Of a stretch of DNA of 64,000 nucleotides, positions 50,091 to 62,655 are shown in pieces. The notes under the pieces were generated by a model that did no database searches, was not told the origin of the DNA, and worked only from the letters and a program-made list of their open reading frames with translations. Position numbers and translations under genes: made by a program. The stretch is from Abelmoschus esculentus (Eukaryota; Streptophyta; Magnoliopsida; Malvales; Malvaceae): positions 14,527,001 through 14,591,000 of the forward strand of contig JAUCBN010000018.1 of NCBI GenBank assembly GCA_035048815.1. Reading direction: 5' to 3'. Numbering within the stretch: the stretch's first letter is position 1; each line of letters starts with the position of its first letter.

Positions 50091-50178
50091 AATGGTGACT
50101 TAGTGTCATGTCAATGGTGACTTAGTGTCGTGTCAATGGTGACTTCCTGTCATGTCAATGGTGACTTCGTGTCATGAC
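50091..50178 (+). repeat. 22-bp tandem repeat, four copies
   Basis: The unit is AATGGTGACTTAGTGTCATG plus TC, with one or two changes per copy. It lies inside the solo LTR 48206-51675. Two looser copies of CTACACGTAACAAGGGTGAC precede it (49993 and 50043). Confidence 0.92.
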
Positions 50179-50884
50179 GAGACAATAGTCTCATGGATCC
50201 GTGTATTCGGTGAGCTCAAGGTTCACATTAACGTGGTCACTAGAATGCCAATATACATACATGAATTTGAGAAGAAGATTGAGCATCATTTATAAATTGT
50301 TTTGATAAGGTTATGTGAACTCAAGGATGCATTTGGTTTTAAGAACATGAGCATGAGATGTTAGCATGTACGATTTAACTATGTATTGCAAATTATGTTT
50401 TCTTCATGGTTTTAAATAGATGGATTGATGATTTGTGTAGAGCTTCCTCACTAAGCATGTTTGCTTAAGCTCTCTTTTCATCCATGCAGAGAAATAAAGG
50501 CACTTGGAGCTTCGTTCGAGGCAAGGAAACCAAGGGGAAGATTCACTTGAATTTGGTATATTTTTGGCAAATAAATTGGGTAAGGCAAAGTATAACACAA
50601 CCTATGTGAGGAGTGTGTAATTAGGCTATGGTTTATGTTGTAATAAGACACTTATTGTTTGATCGTTAATTATGAGCTTTGGGGATTGTATGGATTGTTG
50701 ATGTGTGAACTTGCATGTTTGTTATGATTTTAATCAATCTCTAGGAAGCATGCCTATAGCTTGAATGATGTCCGTGACGTTGTTGATTACGTGCCATATG
50801 TTGCTAATTATATTTAGGATGGATGCATTTTAGTGGTTCTAATTAATGGTTGAGTATTGAGTAGTTGGTGTTTACTTAGTGCAA

Positions 50885-51110
50885 CGAAACTTTTGGTTCC
50901 AGACCTAAAGTTTCGAAACCTTTGGGTGAAGGTTCCGAAACCTTTGTTAAATAGTTTCGAAACCTTCACAAGGTTTCAAAACTTTACGGGAAGATTCAAT
51001 TCTGGGAAGTTATTGGACGCGATAAGTTTCGAAACTTTCCAGGAAAGTTTCGAAACCTTTTAAAAAAAGTTTCGGAACCTCTGGGAAGGTTTCGAAACCT
51101 TTGACCACCA
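50885..51110 (+). repeat. Array of GTTTCGAAAC palindromes
   Basis: About eight copies or near-copies of AAGTTTCGAAACCTTT in 225 bp, spaced irregularly at 15-45 bp. Several match the palindrome exactly (50909, 50953, 51027, 51048, 51090) and others differ by one base (GGTTCCGAAACC, GTTTCGGAACC). The ORF 50857-51063 is made of this repeat (FETF words) and is not a gene. Confidence 0.9.
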
Positions 51111-54100
51111 AGAATTGGAAGTTGCTAGAAATTACATCTTAGTCCTGGATATCTTCCTTTGTACGATTAAGGTACTTATAAATGTTATTTTGAGATGGAA
51201 TTTTGCATGCATGCATAAAGTTGATTTAATTTCAATATAGTTAACCTAAATTGGATAAAGTTCTTGTATTTTGGAAGATTTACATTTTGGTCCCTAAAGT
51301 AGAGAAACATGTAATCGATGATGTTAGAATGATCCGTTTGAGTTGAAATTTTCTTTGAAGAACACTTAGAGTGTCTAATTGAACGTTTACGGAAAGAATT
51401 TCTATTTTACCAAATGAATTTAAAAGTTTTACATTTTAGTCCCTAAACTATGTTAGTGTTTAATCAGATGTTTGCTTTTAATTAATGTGTTACTGGTATT
51501 GCTTTGTATGAGACCTTGTCACGTAGGAATAATATTGTGCATCTAGGTAAGATAAAATAAAAAAAATAATGGTTTTAGGGTTGTCTATCGAATCGAACCT
51601 TCGCGGGTTTGGTTTGATATTCCCCGTGTAACCCGTTAGTGCCGGTTTCGTCTAGGCTGGGCTAAGGGGGTTACACAGGGGACATGTTTAATTACATAAT
51701 TAATCTATAATTAACAATTCCTGAAGAGTTACAACTTCCAGAATTCAAAATGGTATTTAACATAAAATTAATCCAAATAAATTGAAGGTTACAACCAGCT
51801 GAAAGGTCTGCAACTCTATGGTTTAATTCTGTAATATTTGTTGAAAAAACTAAGTCAAAAAAGTAGAAAAAAACTATTATTTTAGAAGCCAAAAGGCCCC
51901 AACACCCAAGGCCCATTTTTGACTTTTATAAGAGTCAACCAATGCTAACCAAAATGCCTAGCAATAGACTAGGCACACCCAGGGTGTCTAGTCCAAGCCT
52001 TTGACTTATTTTTAATAATAATATGAAGAGCTTTTATACATAAAGCTTTCTAAATCTATATTCCAAACATGTGTGTGATATTCTACTTTTCATCTTATTT
52101 TTTCAACATCGTGGGTGTTACATTGAGCAAGAATTTTTCATTCACCCATTGAAGATTTTGAGCATGTAAATATACAAATTTAATCTACTCTCTTTGTAGA
52201 CTAATAATACACTTAGTCCAAATTAATTTGACTAATAAAACCTACTCAAATTTAAGCTCAAATGTCCATGTACCATACCATTTTTCCAACAGAATTAACC
52301 TTCGTATGAAAACATGGCAATCATGACTTTTCATTCCAAATAACTTTAAATTTTTCATATCAACACATCGACCGATATTGGATACAAACCATCAGGGAAT
52401 TTTAAATTTTTCACCCAATCACATAACACTTTTGCTTTATTTGTCTAGCGTATAACATGCTTTTGGATATTTACCAAAGCTATCTTGATTTGACAACTCA
52501 GGATGATCATAATAAAGTTGTAAGTCCGCTCTAGATTTGGCATTGTGCTTTGTTACATTGAACATTCATTATTATATTGAATATATTCTCAAAAACATTT
52601 TTCTCTGCATGCATCACATTAATGTTATTACGGATCAAATTTGAAGACCAATATGGTAAATCCTAAAATATGCTACGTTTTTTAACCACATAATTGAGCT
52701 AATTGATCATTAATCTCGACAGCATCCAACTCAGTCACTTTCAGAAAACCCTAATAATCAATCTCATTTAATATCTCTTTTCCAACTTAATTGGCGGGGG
52801 ATTGTTAATAAACTTTTTACCTTTTTTAAGTTGTAGTATTTCTTCTGAAATGATGATTATGAGGTATTTTTTTTATGATTATCGAAACAAGATTTTTTTC
52901 CCACCATGAAAAAGAGTAAATACTTCAGATTATTCCATGCAATATGGACAAGCTGTTCTTCCAGCTGTACTCCAACCCGATAATATGCCATATGCAGGAA
53001 AGTCATTGATAGTCCATAACAAGCAAGCACGAAGCAGAAATTTTTGCTTGGTTGATAAATCATATGCCATTTCTCCTATATCTCATAAATGTATCAACTC
53101 AGTAATTGAAAGTTGTATATATATATATATATATTGGATTTCTAGGATCGGACACAATTATTTTCAAAAACATAAACTCATCTTTCATGCACATAGAAGG
53201 AGGCAAATTGTATGGTGTTAATATAACCGACCACAAAAAATATTATTGCCCAGATTGACCAAATGGTTGAAAATTATTTGTGCATAACCCAAGTCTGACA
53301 TTACGAGTACCATAAGAAAATTTTAAATGCTCTTGATCAAAATGTTTCCAAACAAGAAAGTCAGAAGAATGACATATGAGACCGGCTTTATCAGTTTGAT
53401 GCTCACTATGTCACCTTATATGCTTAGCAGTAACTTCTGAGGCATATAACCTTTGTAACCAAGGAATTAAGGGGAAGTTATACATCTTTTTGTTTGTCTT
53501 TCTATTACTAGATCCTTCGCCAGTAGTATCCTTGTATCGAGGATGGTCGCAAAACTTATATTTGCTCAATTCAGAATCACAATTCTAGTAAATCATGCAA
53601 CCGTTTCTATAACAATAGATTTTTTGAACCGACAAACCCATATCACGGACTAATTTCTTCGTCTCATAAGTGTTCTTAGGCATGAAATTATCTTTGGGCA
53701 TTAACCTCTGCATTATCTGACAAAGGTCATCATAATATGCATTAAGAATCTGATATTTTGCTTTTAATTATATTAATTTGGAAATCATTGATAACTTAGA
53801 CTCATTAATACCAGGCCACATTGGTTCAGAAAAAGTACCAAGTTTTTTGTATAATATTTGCATCGAACCAATTGGTGCTTGATCATCTTTTATCATATAT
53901 GCATTTAATTCAGGACTAACAACATCTAGTTCACTGGATTCACAATTGTTACTGCATAGATTATATGCGTACTCTGGAATTGAAGTATTAGAACTCATCA
54001 TATGATTGTAATAACCAGTAAAAGAAAAATGTGGCTCTCCATGATGCAACCAATTGTAATAGTGCAAAACAAATCCTTCAGTGATCACATGAATTTTAAT

Positions 54101-56745
54101 CGTTTCTAGATCTCAAAAAATTGTATTCCTGTATTTAGGCCGATTACATGGACATCTAATATTTCCTTGATCTGTAAATCTGTAACACCCCAAAACCGGG
54201 TTAGTAAATGATTTGAATAGATTGTAATTAAATAAAAATTACATGATTAATTGGTAATAAGAGAAGGACTTAATTGAATTAATAGAGAAACTAAAGGTTT
54301 GCATGATAAAAATAAGAATTCCCTAGTCTAACCTTAGCAATAAAGTAAACTAAGTTATAACTAGAGGGACAAGAATGACATTGCACACATTTAATGAAGA
54401 TGGGGGTTGTCATCTTCCATTCCATATTTCATCTCATTTCACGTGAAATACAAAAAAAAGAGGGAGAGGAGAGAAATTTCATGGAGGCTTGAGGGGTTGG
54501 TTCAAATCCTTGCATGGTTAGGAATTTGTGGTGGAAAAGCAAGTTTAAACATCTTGATAACCGGAGAGAAGAAGTTGAAGATCAAGAGAGGCTTGAAGCA
54601 ATGAGGAAACGAGGCAAAGGGGTTGCGATCTATAACCCTTGATAGTTCGGAGAACTTGTAAGTGTGGCAAACCTTAGGTTTAGGACCTAGGGTCCTAACC
54701 ATCTTTGTTTAATTGAATTGGATATGCCATGTAAATTGACTAATCACATATTCGGTAAAAAAGGGAAGGAGGACTAATATTAAATGACTTGTTTGATTGA
54801 ATAACTTGCTTGCTAGAGTATTAGAACTAGCTTAGCACATATGCATTGCTTGGAAATGCCGAGGTAAGTAACGGCACGCGGCTACAAATGTCAGGTACGC
54901 AAACCATGCATGAAGCATGAATGTAATGATATGAACATTGGTCTGTTAGCATGATATGTGTATTATTGCTATTGTAATGTGCATGTATTCGTAACATGTC
55001 ATGAGTACTTGTCATTGATAATATGAATTGGATTGCCATAAATGAAATGATACAAGCATGATTATTGTCTTTGTACTAGCATGTATCGAATACTTGCTCT
55101 TGGTAATATGAACTTGATTATGTGAATTGAATAATAATCAAATGGTTATCGAAATGTTATTGAGCCTTGGTCTATAGTGGTCATAGGTAGTACGGCATGC
55201 CTAGGGTCTTGAGCTTATTGTTTAGTGCTTAGCACTCTTGTTTAGTACTTCGGTACTCTTGTTTGGTACTATGGGTACTGTGATTTGGTGGTTAGTCACC
55301 AATTGTTAGATACCTTAGATATCTCTTGTTAGTATCTTTATGATACTCTTGTTAGTTCCTTTGTGGTACTCTTGTTTAGTGTATTCGTGACACTCTTGTT
55401 GACTCGCTTACCTAGTTCTACTATACCAAGGCAACACATGAACTTAATGGAAAGACTAAATGATTAAACATGAGCTATATGTACATGTATTGACTTGAGA
55501 AGCATTGATATTGGAACATGTATTGTTATTGAGAATTGAAATGGAATTGATGCTATGTGTAGCACTTAATGTGGATTGGCTATTGATATTGTAAATGATT
55601 ATATGGTTATAAGTAACCCTTGAAGTGAATTGTTTATTGAAGGCTTGAGAAATTGAAGGTGGTTAATGAGTTATGTACATGGATTCTTATGCTAGTTAAA
55701 GCATGATCATATAGAATATAACATTGATTGATATAAATGAAATGATGCACAAAAGAAGCATGTGAACTATGATACTTGGACATTGATAGATTTGCACATT
55801 GATTGCACCATTGCCATATTGAACTATTGCCATGGATTAGAATTATTTGCTTAGTTAAAGCATGTTTTACTTATCATTGTATCATGTCTAATATGGTTAG
55901 GCTATGGCTACCTCACTAAGTACTTCTTAGTACTTAAACTCTCTTGTTTCCTCCTTCCTAAACAACAGGTTCATGAGTTAAAGAGTTAGACCGAGATTGA
56001 ACCGGATCAAGGACACAAAGCAAGCTAGAGTATGGTATTTTGAACTCTTGTTAACTCCTAGTATGGTGGCATTAGTTATCATATTTTGTTAGCTTATGAT
56101 TTTGAGGGCTTGGCCCATGGTTTGTATATATTTGTGCATGTGTCTTGTTCATAGACTTAGTTTGTAATTCATAAGGCAACACCATGCATTGGCTAGCTTT
56201 TGATATGGTTGAGGATTGCTCATGGAACCTTAGCTAGGGTGATGTGTGTTAATATGTAAATGATGAGTCCTATGGTCTAACATATAGGTCATAAGGCTAA
56301 GGTATGATTAACTAATGGCCATGGACATGGAAAGGTAAAATTGGATTAGATAATGGCATGTGCATTGAATTGGACATTATAGTCATTGGTTAGGTTGTTA
56401 GTTGGAGCCTAAATATGTTAAAATGGTCCCTTAAGGTTAGGAATGGCATAAGGTTTCACCCAGAGTGACCCTTGACACATGCATATGGTAGGTGTGCATG
56501 CATTTATGTTAAAGAGAAGTTAGTTTGATTGCCATGGAGAAAAATGAAATAGGATAAGTGTTAGCTTGATCATTGGCTAGAACTAAGGAATCTAGACTTG
56601 GTAATTGGTCTAGGTAAGTTACCATGGATGCCTAGTGTGTTAGAAATGTCCCTTAAGGTCTAGGGGTGAAATGAGAATAAATGTAAGCCTTTAGAAATGT
56701 GTCTAAGTGTTTGAAAGACTTGAAATTTGCCCATTTCGAGTAGGG

Positions 56746-57030
56746 GTATCGATACCACTAGCTTGGGTATCGATACCACCCTTGGCAGTAACATTTGGTA
56801 TCGATGCTAGGTTCGATACCAAGTCCCCAACCTTAAGCCTTGAGTTCATGAAAAAGGCCGGTATCGATACCTGGTTCGATATTGGAGCTTCCAGTAACAT
56901 TTGGTATTGATACCAGTATCGAAACAGGCTACCCAGCCTTGGTCAACGAGTCAACGTAGACAACCTGTATCGAAACCAGGTTCGATACCCCTGTTCCGAT
57001 ACCTTCCTATAGGGGTATCGATACCTATAG
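56746..57030 (+). repeat. Array of GGTATCGATACC palindromes, outer family D LTR
   Basis: Perfect or near-perfect GGTATCGATACC and the related half-sites GGTTCGATACC recur about ten times in 285 bp. The matching array in the inner LTR is at 60470-60750. Confidence 0.92.
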
Positions 57031-57120
57031 CTAATGTAGTTAAATTTGAAAATGGAAATTGACTTGATCAATAAGATAATATTAGGGGATGATTAGAATA
57101 AATGAAATAAGATCTATATT

Positions 57121-60100
57121 TGTAACACCACGAAAACCGGGTTAGTAATAAAATGATTCGAATGAGTTATAAATTAAATCATGTATTAATTGGATTGAGG
57201 GTGAGGGACCAAATTGAACTAAAAATAGGATAAGGAGTTTGTATGATAAATTTAAGGAATCCCTAAACTGCCCCTAGTAATAAAACAAGTCAAGACATGT
57301 CATTAAGGGCAAATTTGTCTTTTCACACCCCACTAATTAAACAAGAAAATAATCACCCCTCCCCTTCATCCTTCTCATTTTCACGTGGGTAACAAAAGAA
57401 AGAGGGGGAGGAGAGAATTCCATGAGGCCTAAAAGAAAGAGCTTGGATTCATGAAAATATGGTGAATGTAGGAGCATCTAACTATGAAGGATTGAGTAAG
57501 TCTTCTAAACCCTATTTAGATTGTTCATCGGCATAAGAATAAAGATTTATAGTTGCTGAAATTTGGGGTTTTGTTGTTAGAAAATAGATAAAGATTGTTA
57601 TGGTTTGGTTAATATACTATAAGCATGAAAAAGAGATTGAAAGGCTTAGGTCTAGTGTTTTGGGAATGTTATGTATATCGATTGATCCAATGATAAACAT
57701 GCATAAGGATGGTTAGTGAAAAAGTGATTTAATTGAGTTTTATCAAATATTATAAGATGCTGGAAATTCAAGAAAATCAATTGGGAATTAGGCTTTGAAC
57801 ACATAGAATGGAGTTTAGCCGAAATCACTTAGAAATGCTATCTTGAGTAGCACTTTTGAGAAATTCCCTAGGTCGGTATTTAAGGAATTTGGAGCTGAAA
57901 TCTTAAACTATGATACTCATGTATACCTAGTTTAAGTGAAAAATTACGGGACCTTAATCCGAGTCTGGTAGAGAAAGATATAAGCTAATCCGTAGGGCTA
58001 CCCGAGCAGTCTCAGAAATTCAGCCGGGTGTTTCGGATGAAATTCGGAGCTCATCGATTAAGAACTAAAATGTAAGGTTAATTGTACCTTGTAGAGGATT
58101 CTTCTAGATTTCTAACGAGGTTAATTAGACTAAAATCGTATATCAGAGTTAGAAGATACGATCGTTTCGCTAATGAGTAGCAAGACTTTTCGTAATGCAT
58201 ATATTTATAATTGTTAGGCTGAAGAACACTTGAAATAGATGATTGAAAATGTATTGATACATAGCTATTGCATGTGAATTGTTAGATAACCCGAGAGAAA
58301 AAATTAACGAAGATCAAGAGAGGATTGAAGCAACAAGAAAACAAGGCAAAGGGGTTGCGATCTACAATCCTTGATAGCTCGGAGAATTGGTGAGTGTGGC
58401 AAACCTTAGAGTTAGGACCTAGGGTCCTAACCATCTTTGTTTAATTGAAATTGATATGCCATGGAAATTGACTAATCGCATATACGGTAATAAGGGAAGG
58501 ATGATTAATGTAAATAACTTGTTTGATACTTGATTGATTACTAGATTATTATCCTAGCTTAGTATATATGCATTGCTTAGAAATGCCGAGGTAAGTAACG
58601 ACACGTGGCTACGAATGTCAGGTACGCAAACCATGCACGAAGCATGAATGTAATGATATGAACATTGGTTTATTAGCATGATATGTGTGTTATTGCTTTT
58701 GTAATGTACATGTATTGGTAACATGTAATGAGTACTTGTCATGGATAATATGAATTGGATTGCCATAAATGAAATAATACAAGCATGATTATTGTCTTTG
58801 TATTAGCATGTATTGAATACTTGCTCTTGGTAATATGAACTTGATTATGTGAATTGAATAATAATCAAATGGAGATTGAAATGTTATTGAGCCTTGGTCT
58901 ATGGTGGTCATAGGTAGTACAATATGCCTAGGGTCTTGAGCTCATTGTTTAGTGCTTAGCACTCTTGTTTAGTACTTCGATACTCTTGTTTGGTACTATG
59001 GGTACCGTGATTTGGTGGTTAGTCACCAATTGTTAGATACCTTGGGTATCTCTTGTTAGTATCTTTATGATACTCTTGATTAGTGCCTTTGTGATACTCT
59101 TGTTTAGTGTCTTCGTGACACTTTTGTTGACCCGCTTACCTAGTTCTACTATACCAAGGCAACACATGAACTTAATGGAAAGACTAAATTATTAAATATG
59201 AAATATATGTACGTGTAATGGCTTGAGGAGCATTGATATTAGATCATGTATTGTTATTGAGAATTGAAATGAAATTGATGCTATGTGTAGCACCTAATTT
59301 GAATTGACTATTGATAATGTAAATGATCACATGGTTATAAGTAACCCTTGAAGTGAATTGTTTAATGAAAGTTGAGAAATTGAAAGTGTCTAATGAGTTA
59401 CGTGCTTTGATTCTTATGCTAGTTAAAGCATGAACATGTAGAATATAACATTGATTGATATAAATGAAATGATGCACAAGAGAAGCATGTGAACTATGAT
59501 ACTTAGACATTGATAGATTTGTATATTGATTGCACCATTGCCATATTGAACTATTGCCATGGACTAGAATTGTTTGCTTAGTTAAAGCATGTTATAATTA
59601 TCATTGTATCATGTCTAATATGGTTAGACTAGGACTAACTCACTAAGTACTTCTTAGTACTTACACTCTCTTGTTTCCTCCTTCCCAAAACAACAGGTAC
59701 TCGAGTTGAGAAGCTAGAGTATGGTATCTTGTATTTTGGTTAACTCCTAGTATGGTAGCATTAGTGATTATATTTTGTTAGCTTATGCATTTGAGGGCTT
59801 GGCCCATGGTTGTATATATTTGTGCATGTGGCTTGTTCATTGACTTGGTTTTTAAGCCATAAGGCAACATCATGCATTGGATAGCTTTTGATATGGTTGA
59901 GGATTGCTCATGGAACCTTAGCTAGGGTGATGTGTGTTAATATGCAAATGGTGAGCTATGTGGTCTAACATGTAGATCATAAGGCTAAGGTATGAATGAA
60001 TAATGGCCATAGACATGGTAAAGTAAATTGAACTAGATAATAATTTGAGCATTGAATTGGAAAATAGATGCAATGGTTAGGTTGTTAGTTGAAGCCTAAA

Positions 60101-61088
60101 CATGTTAAAATGGTCCCTTAAGGTTAGAGATGGCATAAGATTGCATCTAGAGTGGCCATTAGCACATGCATATGGTAGGTGTGCACACATTTAAGTTAAA
60201 GAGATGATAGTTTGATTGCCATAGAGAAAAATGAAATAACATAAGTGTTGGCTTGATTAATGGCTAGAGCTAAAGAATCTAGGCTTGATAAGTGGTCTAT
60301 GTAAGTTGCCATAGGCGCCTAGTGAGTTAGAAATGTCCCTTAAGGTCTAGGGGTGAAATGAGATTTAGAAATGTCCCTTAAGGTCTAGGGGTGAAATGAG
60401 ATTAAATGTAAGCCTTTAGAAATGTGTCTAAGTGTTTGAAAGACTTGAAATTTGCCCATTTCGAGTAGGGGTATCGATACCACTAGCTTGGGTATCGATA
60501 CCACCCTTGGCAGTAACATTTGATATCGATGCTAGGTTCGATACCAAGCCCCCAACCTTAAGCCTTGAATTCATGAAGAAGGCCAGTATCGGTACCTGGT
60601 TCGATACTGGAACTTCCATTAATATTTGGTATCGATACCAGCATCGAACCAGGCTACCCAACCCTGGTCAAAGAGTCAACATAGACAACCTGTATCGAAC
60701 CCCAGTTCGATACCAGTTCCGATACCACCACTATAGGGTATCGATACCTCCATAACTAAAATAGTTCAAACTTGAAGGATGACAATTGGCTTGATCAAGA
60801 AGATAATGTTAAGGATGATTAAACAAATAAAATTGATTAGAGGTCTACACCAAGTTCAATTGGGACAAAAATTGAAAAAAGAGTATAAGTTGATAATCGA
60901 AATGAGTAATTGAATAAGTATGGAAAGTTTTAAATTGGACCCAAAATTGGTAACCATCACATTCATTTGTCTTGAATTATCTTACAAATTATCGAAATGT
61001 TTTAGAATTAAACTCCAGTTGGTCTAAATTACAAGATTAAATGTTCGGTCGACACCTCCGTCTCCTAACCCGGGGCGAGGCTATCATA
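57121..61088 (+). mobile_element. Solo LTR (inner, family D) nested in a sister LTR, TSD ATATT
   Basis: Starts TGTAACACCACGAAAACCGG and ends GGGGCGAGGCTATCATA, a decayed form of GAGGGTGTCACA. ATATT lies at 57116-57120 and 61089-61093. Over most of its length it matches the outer LTR. It also has a stretch (about 57430-58290) that the outer copy lacks or has replaced with ~160 bp of other sequence, making it 3968 bp. ORFs such as 60432-60755 are built from the palindrome array and match the outer-LTR ORF 56707-56910; they are not genes. Confidence 0.88.
60470..60750 (+). repeat. Array of GGTATCGATACC palindromes, inner family D LTR
   Basis: Same array as 56746-57030. Point differences fall both inside and outside the palindromes (for example TATCGGTACC at 60588), so individual sites have decayed independently. 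Confidence 0.92.
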
Positions 61089-62369
61089 ATATTGGGGCTT
61101 AAGCTGATAGTTCGTTAATATTGAATGGTAAGATCAAATTGAAAAGATAGTTAATTTTTGAATGACGAGCATAATCGTAATTGAAAAAGTTTTAAATTGG
61201 ACCCAAAATTGGTAACTATCACATTCATTTGTCTTGAATTAACTTACAAATTATCGAAATGTTTTAGAATTAAACTCTAGTTGGTCTAAATTACAAGATT
61301 AAATGTTCGGTCGACACCTTCGTCTCCTAACCCGGGGCGAGGGTGTCACAAAATCTAGATTTACTTAGAGCAAATATAATGAATTCCAAAAATGGCTGCT
61401 CAAATTCAGGATTAACAATGTGACCATTTATTAGCCTATCAATATTGTATATCCAAGATCGATCCATACTGAATATCAAAACCTATTTTTATACATACAA
61501 GATTAGATGTCATGACCCAAATTTCGGAACTCAGAGTCGGGTAACCCGAGGTGTGGGCCTTGTTGTTGGGCTTCTTGGGCCTTGTTGAGCCTAAGGGTTA
61601 TTGTTGGGCTTGGGTTTGTAAGAAGGGTTGGGGGTAGAATGTTAATTGGATAAATGGAGGAGTTAGAGAGAGTAAAGGGGAGTTATTTTCTGCATATTGC
61701 AGAGAAATGATCTCACACCCCCTTTATTGTCTTCTTTCTCATTTCCTTCATCTATTTTCACTCCCCAAACCCATCTTCAAAGGTTGAATCTTGAGTGTTA
61801 GAGTGTGAAATCTTGTTTTGCTCTTAGAGGGAAGGTTATTCATCTCAAAAGGATCTATTTTTCAAGTTAAGTATTGTTTTTAATGGTGGAGGTAAGGTTT
61901 TAGTGTGGGTTTTGAGGTAAGTTCGGGTTTTGGTTTTTGAGAAGGTTTTAGGGTGTTTTAAAGGTTGTTTTAGCTTCCTTAAAACATCTACATGGCGTGT
62001 TAATCGTTTGGTTATCTTCCTTGTAGTTACAGAGCAGGAAAAGCCATCAAGGAGCTTGGGCAAGGAGAATGTTTTTGAGGGTTGGTTGTGGAGCTTCTTC
62101 AGCTCATTTTGGAGGTTAATACACTTCCAAATCCTTTTCATTTTCATGTACATAATCATTTTTTCATGCTTGTTTGATTGTGTGATGGTTTGGCTAGGAT
62201 AGAGCCTTTGAATGCTTTAATGGTGACTTAATTTATGGTTGATGAAAATGAGTAAAAATGGTTAGAAACTCACTTAAACTACTTCATAAATGAGTAGGAA
62301 CGAATTGAGATCGATTGAGTTAGTTTTGGTTAAGATTATTAAAAATTTGAAGTAGCATACATGAGTTTC

Positions 62370-62655
62370 GTGTAGGGGTATCAATACACGGGCCACCGGT
62401 ATTGATACCCCTGAGAGAAAAATAGGCTATGTGGGTAGGAGTATCGAACCATGGTTCGATACCGAACCCTCTAATAATCTCGGATAATACTCATGGTTCG
62501 ATACCAGTATCGAATCGAGTAATCCCCTTTCGTTGACCTTAAAGTTGGTCAAAGGGTATGAGTACTAGTATCGATACCAGTGTTTCGATACCCTCTTCGG
62601 GTGGGTATCGATATCGGGGTTTCGATACCCTATATAAGAGTGTATCGATACCCTT
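62370..62655 (+). repeat. Array of GTATCGATAC palindromes in the gypsy LTR
   Basis: About ten copies of GTATCGATACC, GGTTTCGATACCC or TGGTTCGATACC in 285 bp. The rest of this LTR shows no clear similarity to the family D LTRs that carry the same palindrome. Confidence 0.9.

Larger units (their letters stand above)
48206..51675 (+). mobile_element. 3.5-kb solo LTR, gypsy-like, TSD CAGGG
   Basis: Starts TGTAACATCCCG, ends GGGGGTTACA, flanked by CAGGG at 48201-48205 and 51676-51680. It contains a CT-rich promoter-like stretch (48645-48720), the short tandem repeats at 50091-50178 and the TTTCGAAA array at 50885-51110. No internal domain is present. Confidence 0.9.
47825..52291 (-). mobile_element. 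Solo LTR (~1.0 kb, copia-like) in TNP2, itself containing a second solo LTR
   Basis: On the minus strand it starts TGTTGGAAAAATGGTATGG (52291) and ends GAGCTACA (47825). It is flanked by GAATT at 47820-47824 and 52292-52296. Removing it and one copy of GAATT joins the two TNP2 parts (LIxF...QELLP) in the right order. Without the nested solo LTR 48206-51675 and its target duplication it is about 992 bp, with no coding region. TGTTGGAAAAATGG is a common start for plant copia LTRs. Confidence 0.88.
54181..61350 (+). mobile_element. Solo LTR (outer, family D) in TNP2, TSD AAATC
   Basis: Starts TGTAACACCCCAAAACCGGG and ends GCGAGGGTGTCACA, so TGTAACACCC faces the complement of GGGTGTCACA. AAATC occurs at 54176-54180 and 61351-61355. 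The outer LTR is made of 54181-57120 plus 61094-61350 (about 3.2 kb). It is split by a second LTR of the same family (57121-61088). Inside are short dyad repeats such as TTAGTACTTCGGTACTCTTG (55225-55400) and the TATCGATA array (56746-57030). Confidence 0.9.
44490..61467 (-). mobile_element. CACTA (En/Spm) transposon coding region, minus strand, with four nested LTR insertions
   Basis: Two CACTA genes lie in the usual order on the minus strand: TNP2-type transposase (61467 to about 46280), then a Transposase_24-type ORF (about 46020 to 44490). After removing the insertions 47825-52291 and 54181-61350, the coding region is about 5.3 kb. The 5' terminus is not seen because a gypsy element starts at 61508. 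The 3' terminus is also not identified. A CACTAAACCC at 44375 lacks subterminal repeats, so I do not take it as the terminus. Confidence 0.88.
46284..61467 (-). pseudogene. TNP2-type CACTA transposase, interrupted by two LTR insertions
   Basis: The start MDRSWIYNIDRLINGH (ATG at 61467) runs to 61356, then continues after the first insertion at 54175 with CPCNRPKYRNTIF and VLHYYNWLHHGE (the Transpos_assoc N-terminal domain). It goes on through DNFMPKNTYETKKLVRDMGL (53700) and NVRLGLCTNNFQPFGQSGQ, LTPYNLPPSMCMK (53290-53170). Next are LLWTINDFPAYGILSGWSTA, ACPYCMENSEVF and HGGKKSCFDNHKK (53020-52860), then NVMHAEKNVL (52600) and LKLFGMKSHDCHVFIRRLI (52350-52297). After the second insertion it resumes at 47819 with FQELLPAYVWEALTELSLFF and FFDSMEHLPIHMAYEARIGG (DUF4218). 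It ends with AETIEKGNKRYLADEKIIEV (47260) and a DUF4216-like tail (VYYVNYSSL near 46500). Several in-frame stops exist besides the insertions. Confidence 0.9.

Noticed and set aside
49991..50178. CRISPR-like regular repeats
   Set aside because: The repeats are contiguous and degenerate without unique spacers, and lie in a plant LTR.
53115..53136. (TA)n microsatellite
   Set aside because: A plain simple repeat inside the transposase relic. Nothing further can be said.
56707..60755. Paired ORFs on both strands at 56703-56910 and 60428-60755 with similar proteins
   Set aside because: They are similar because the two LTRs are copies, and open on both strands because the palindromes lack stops. 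Not a gene family.
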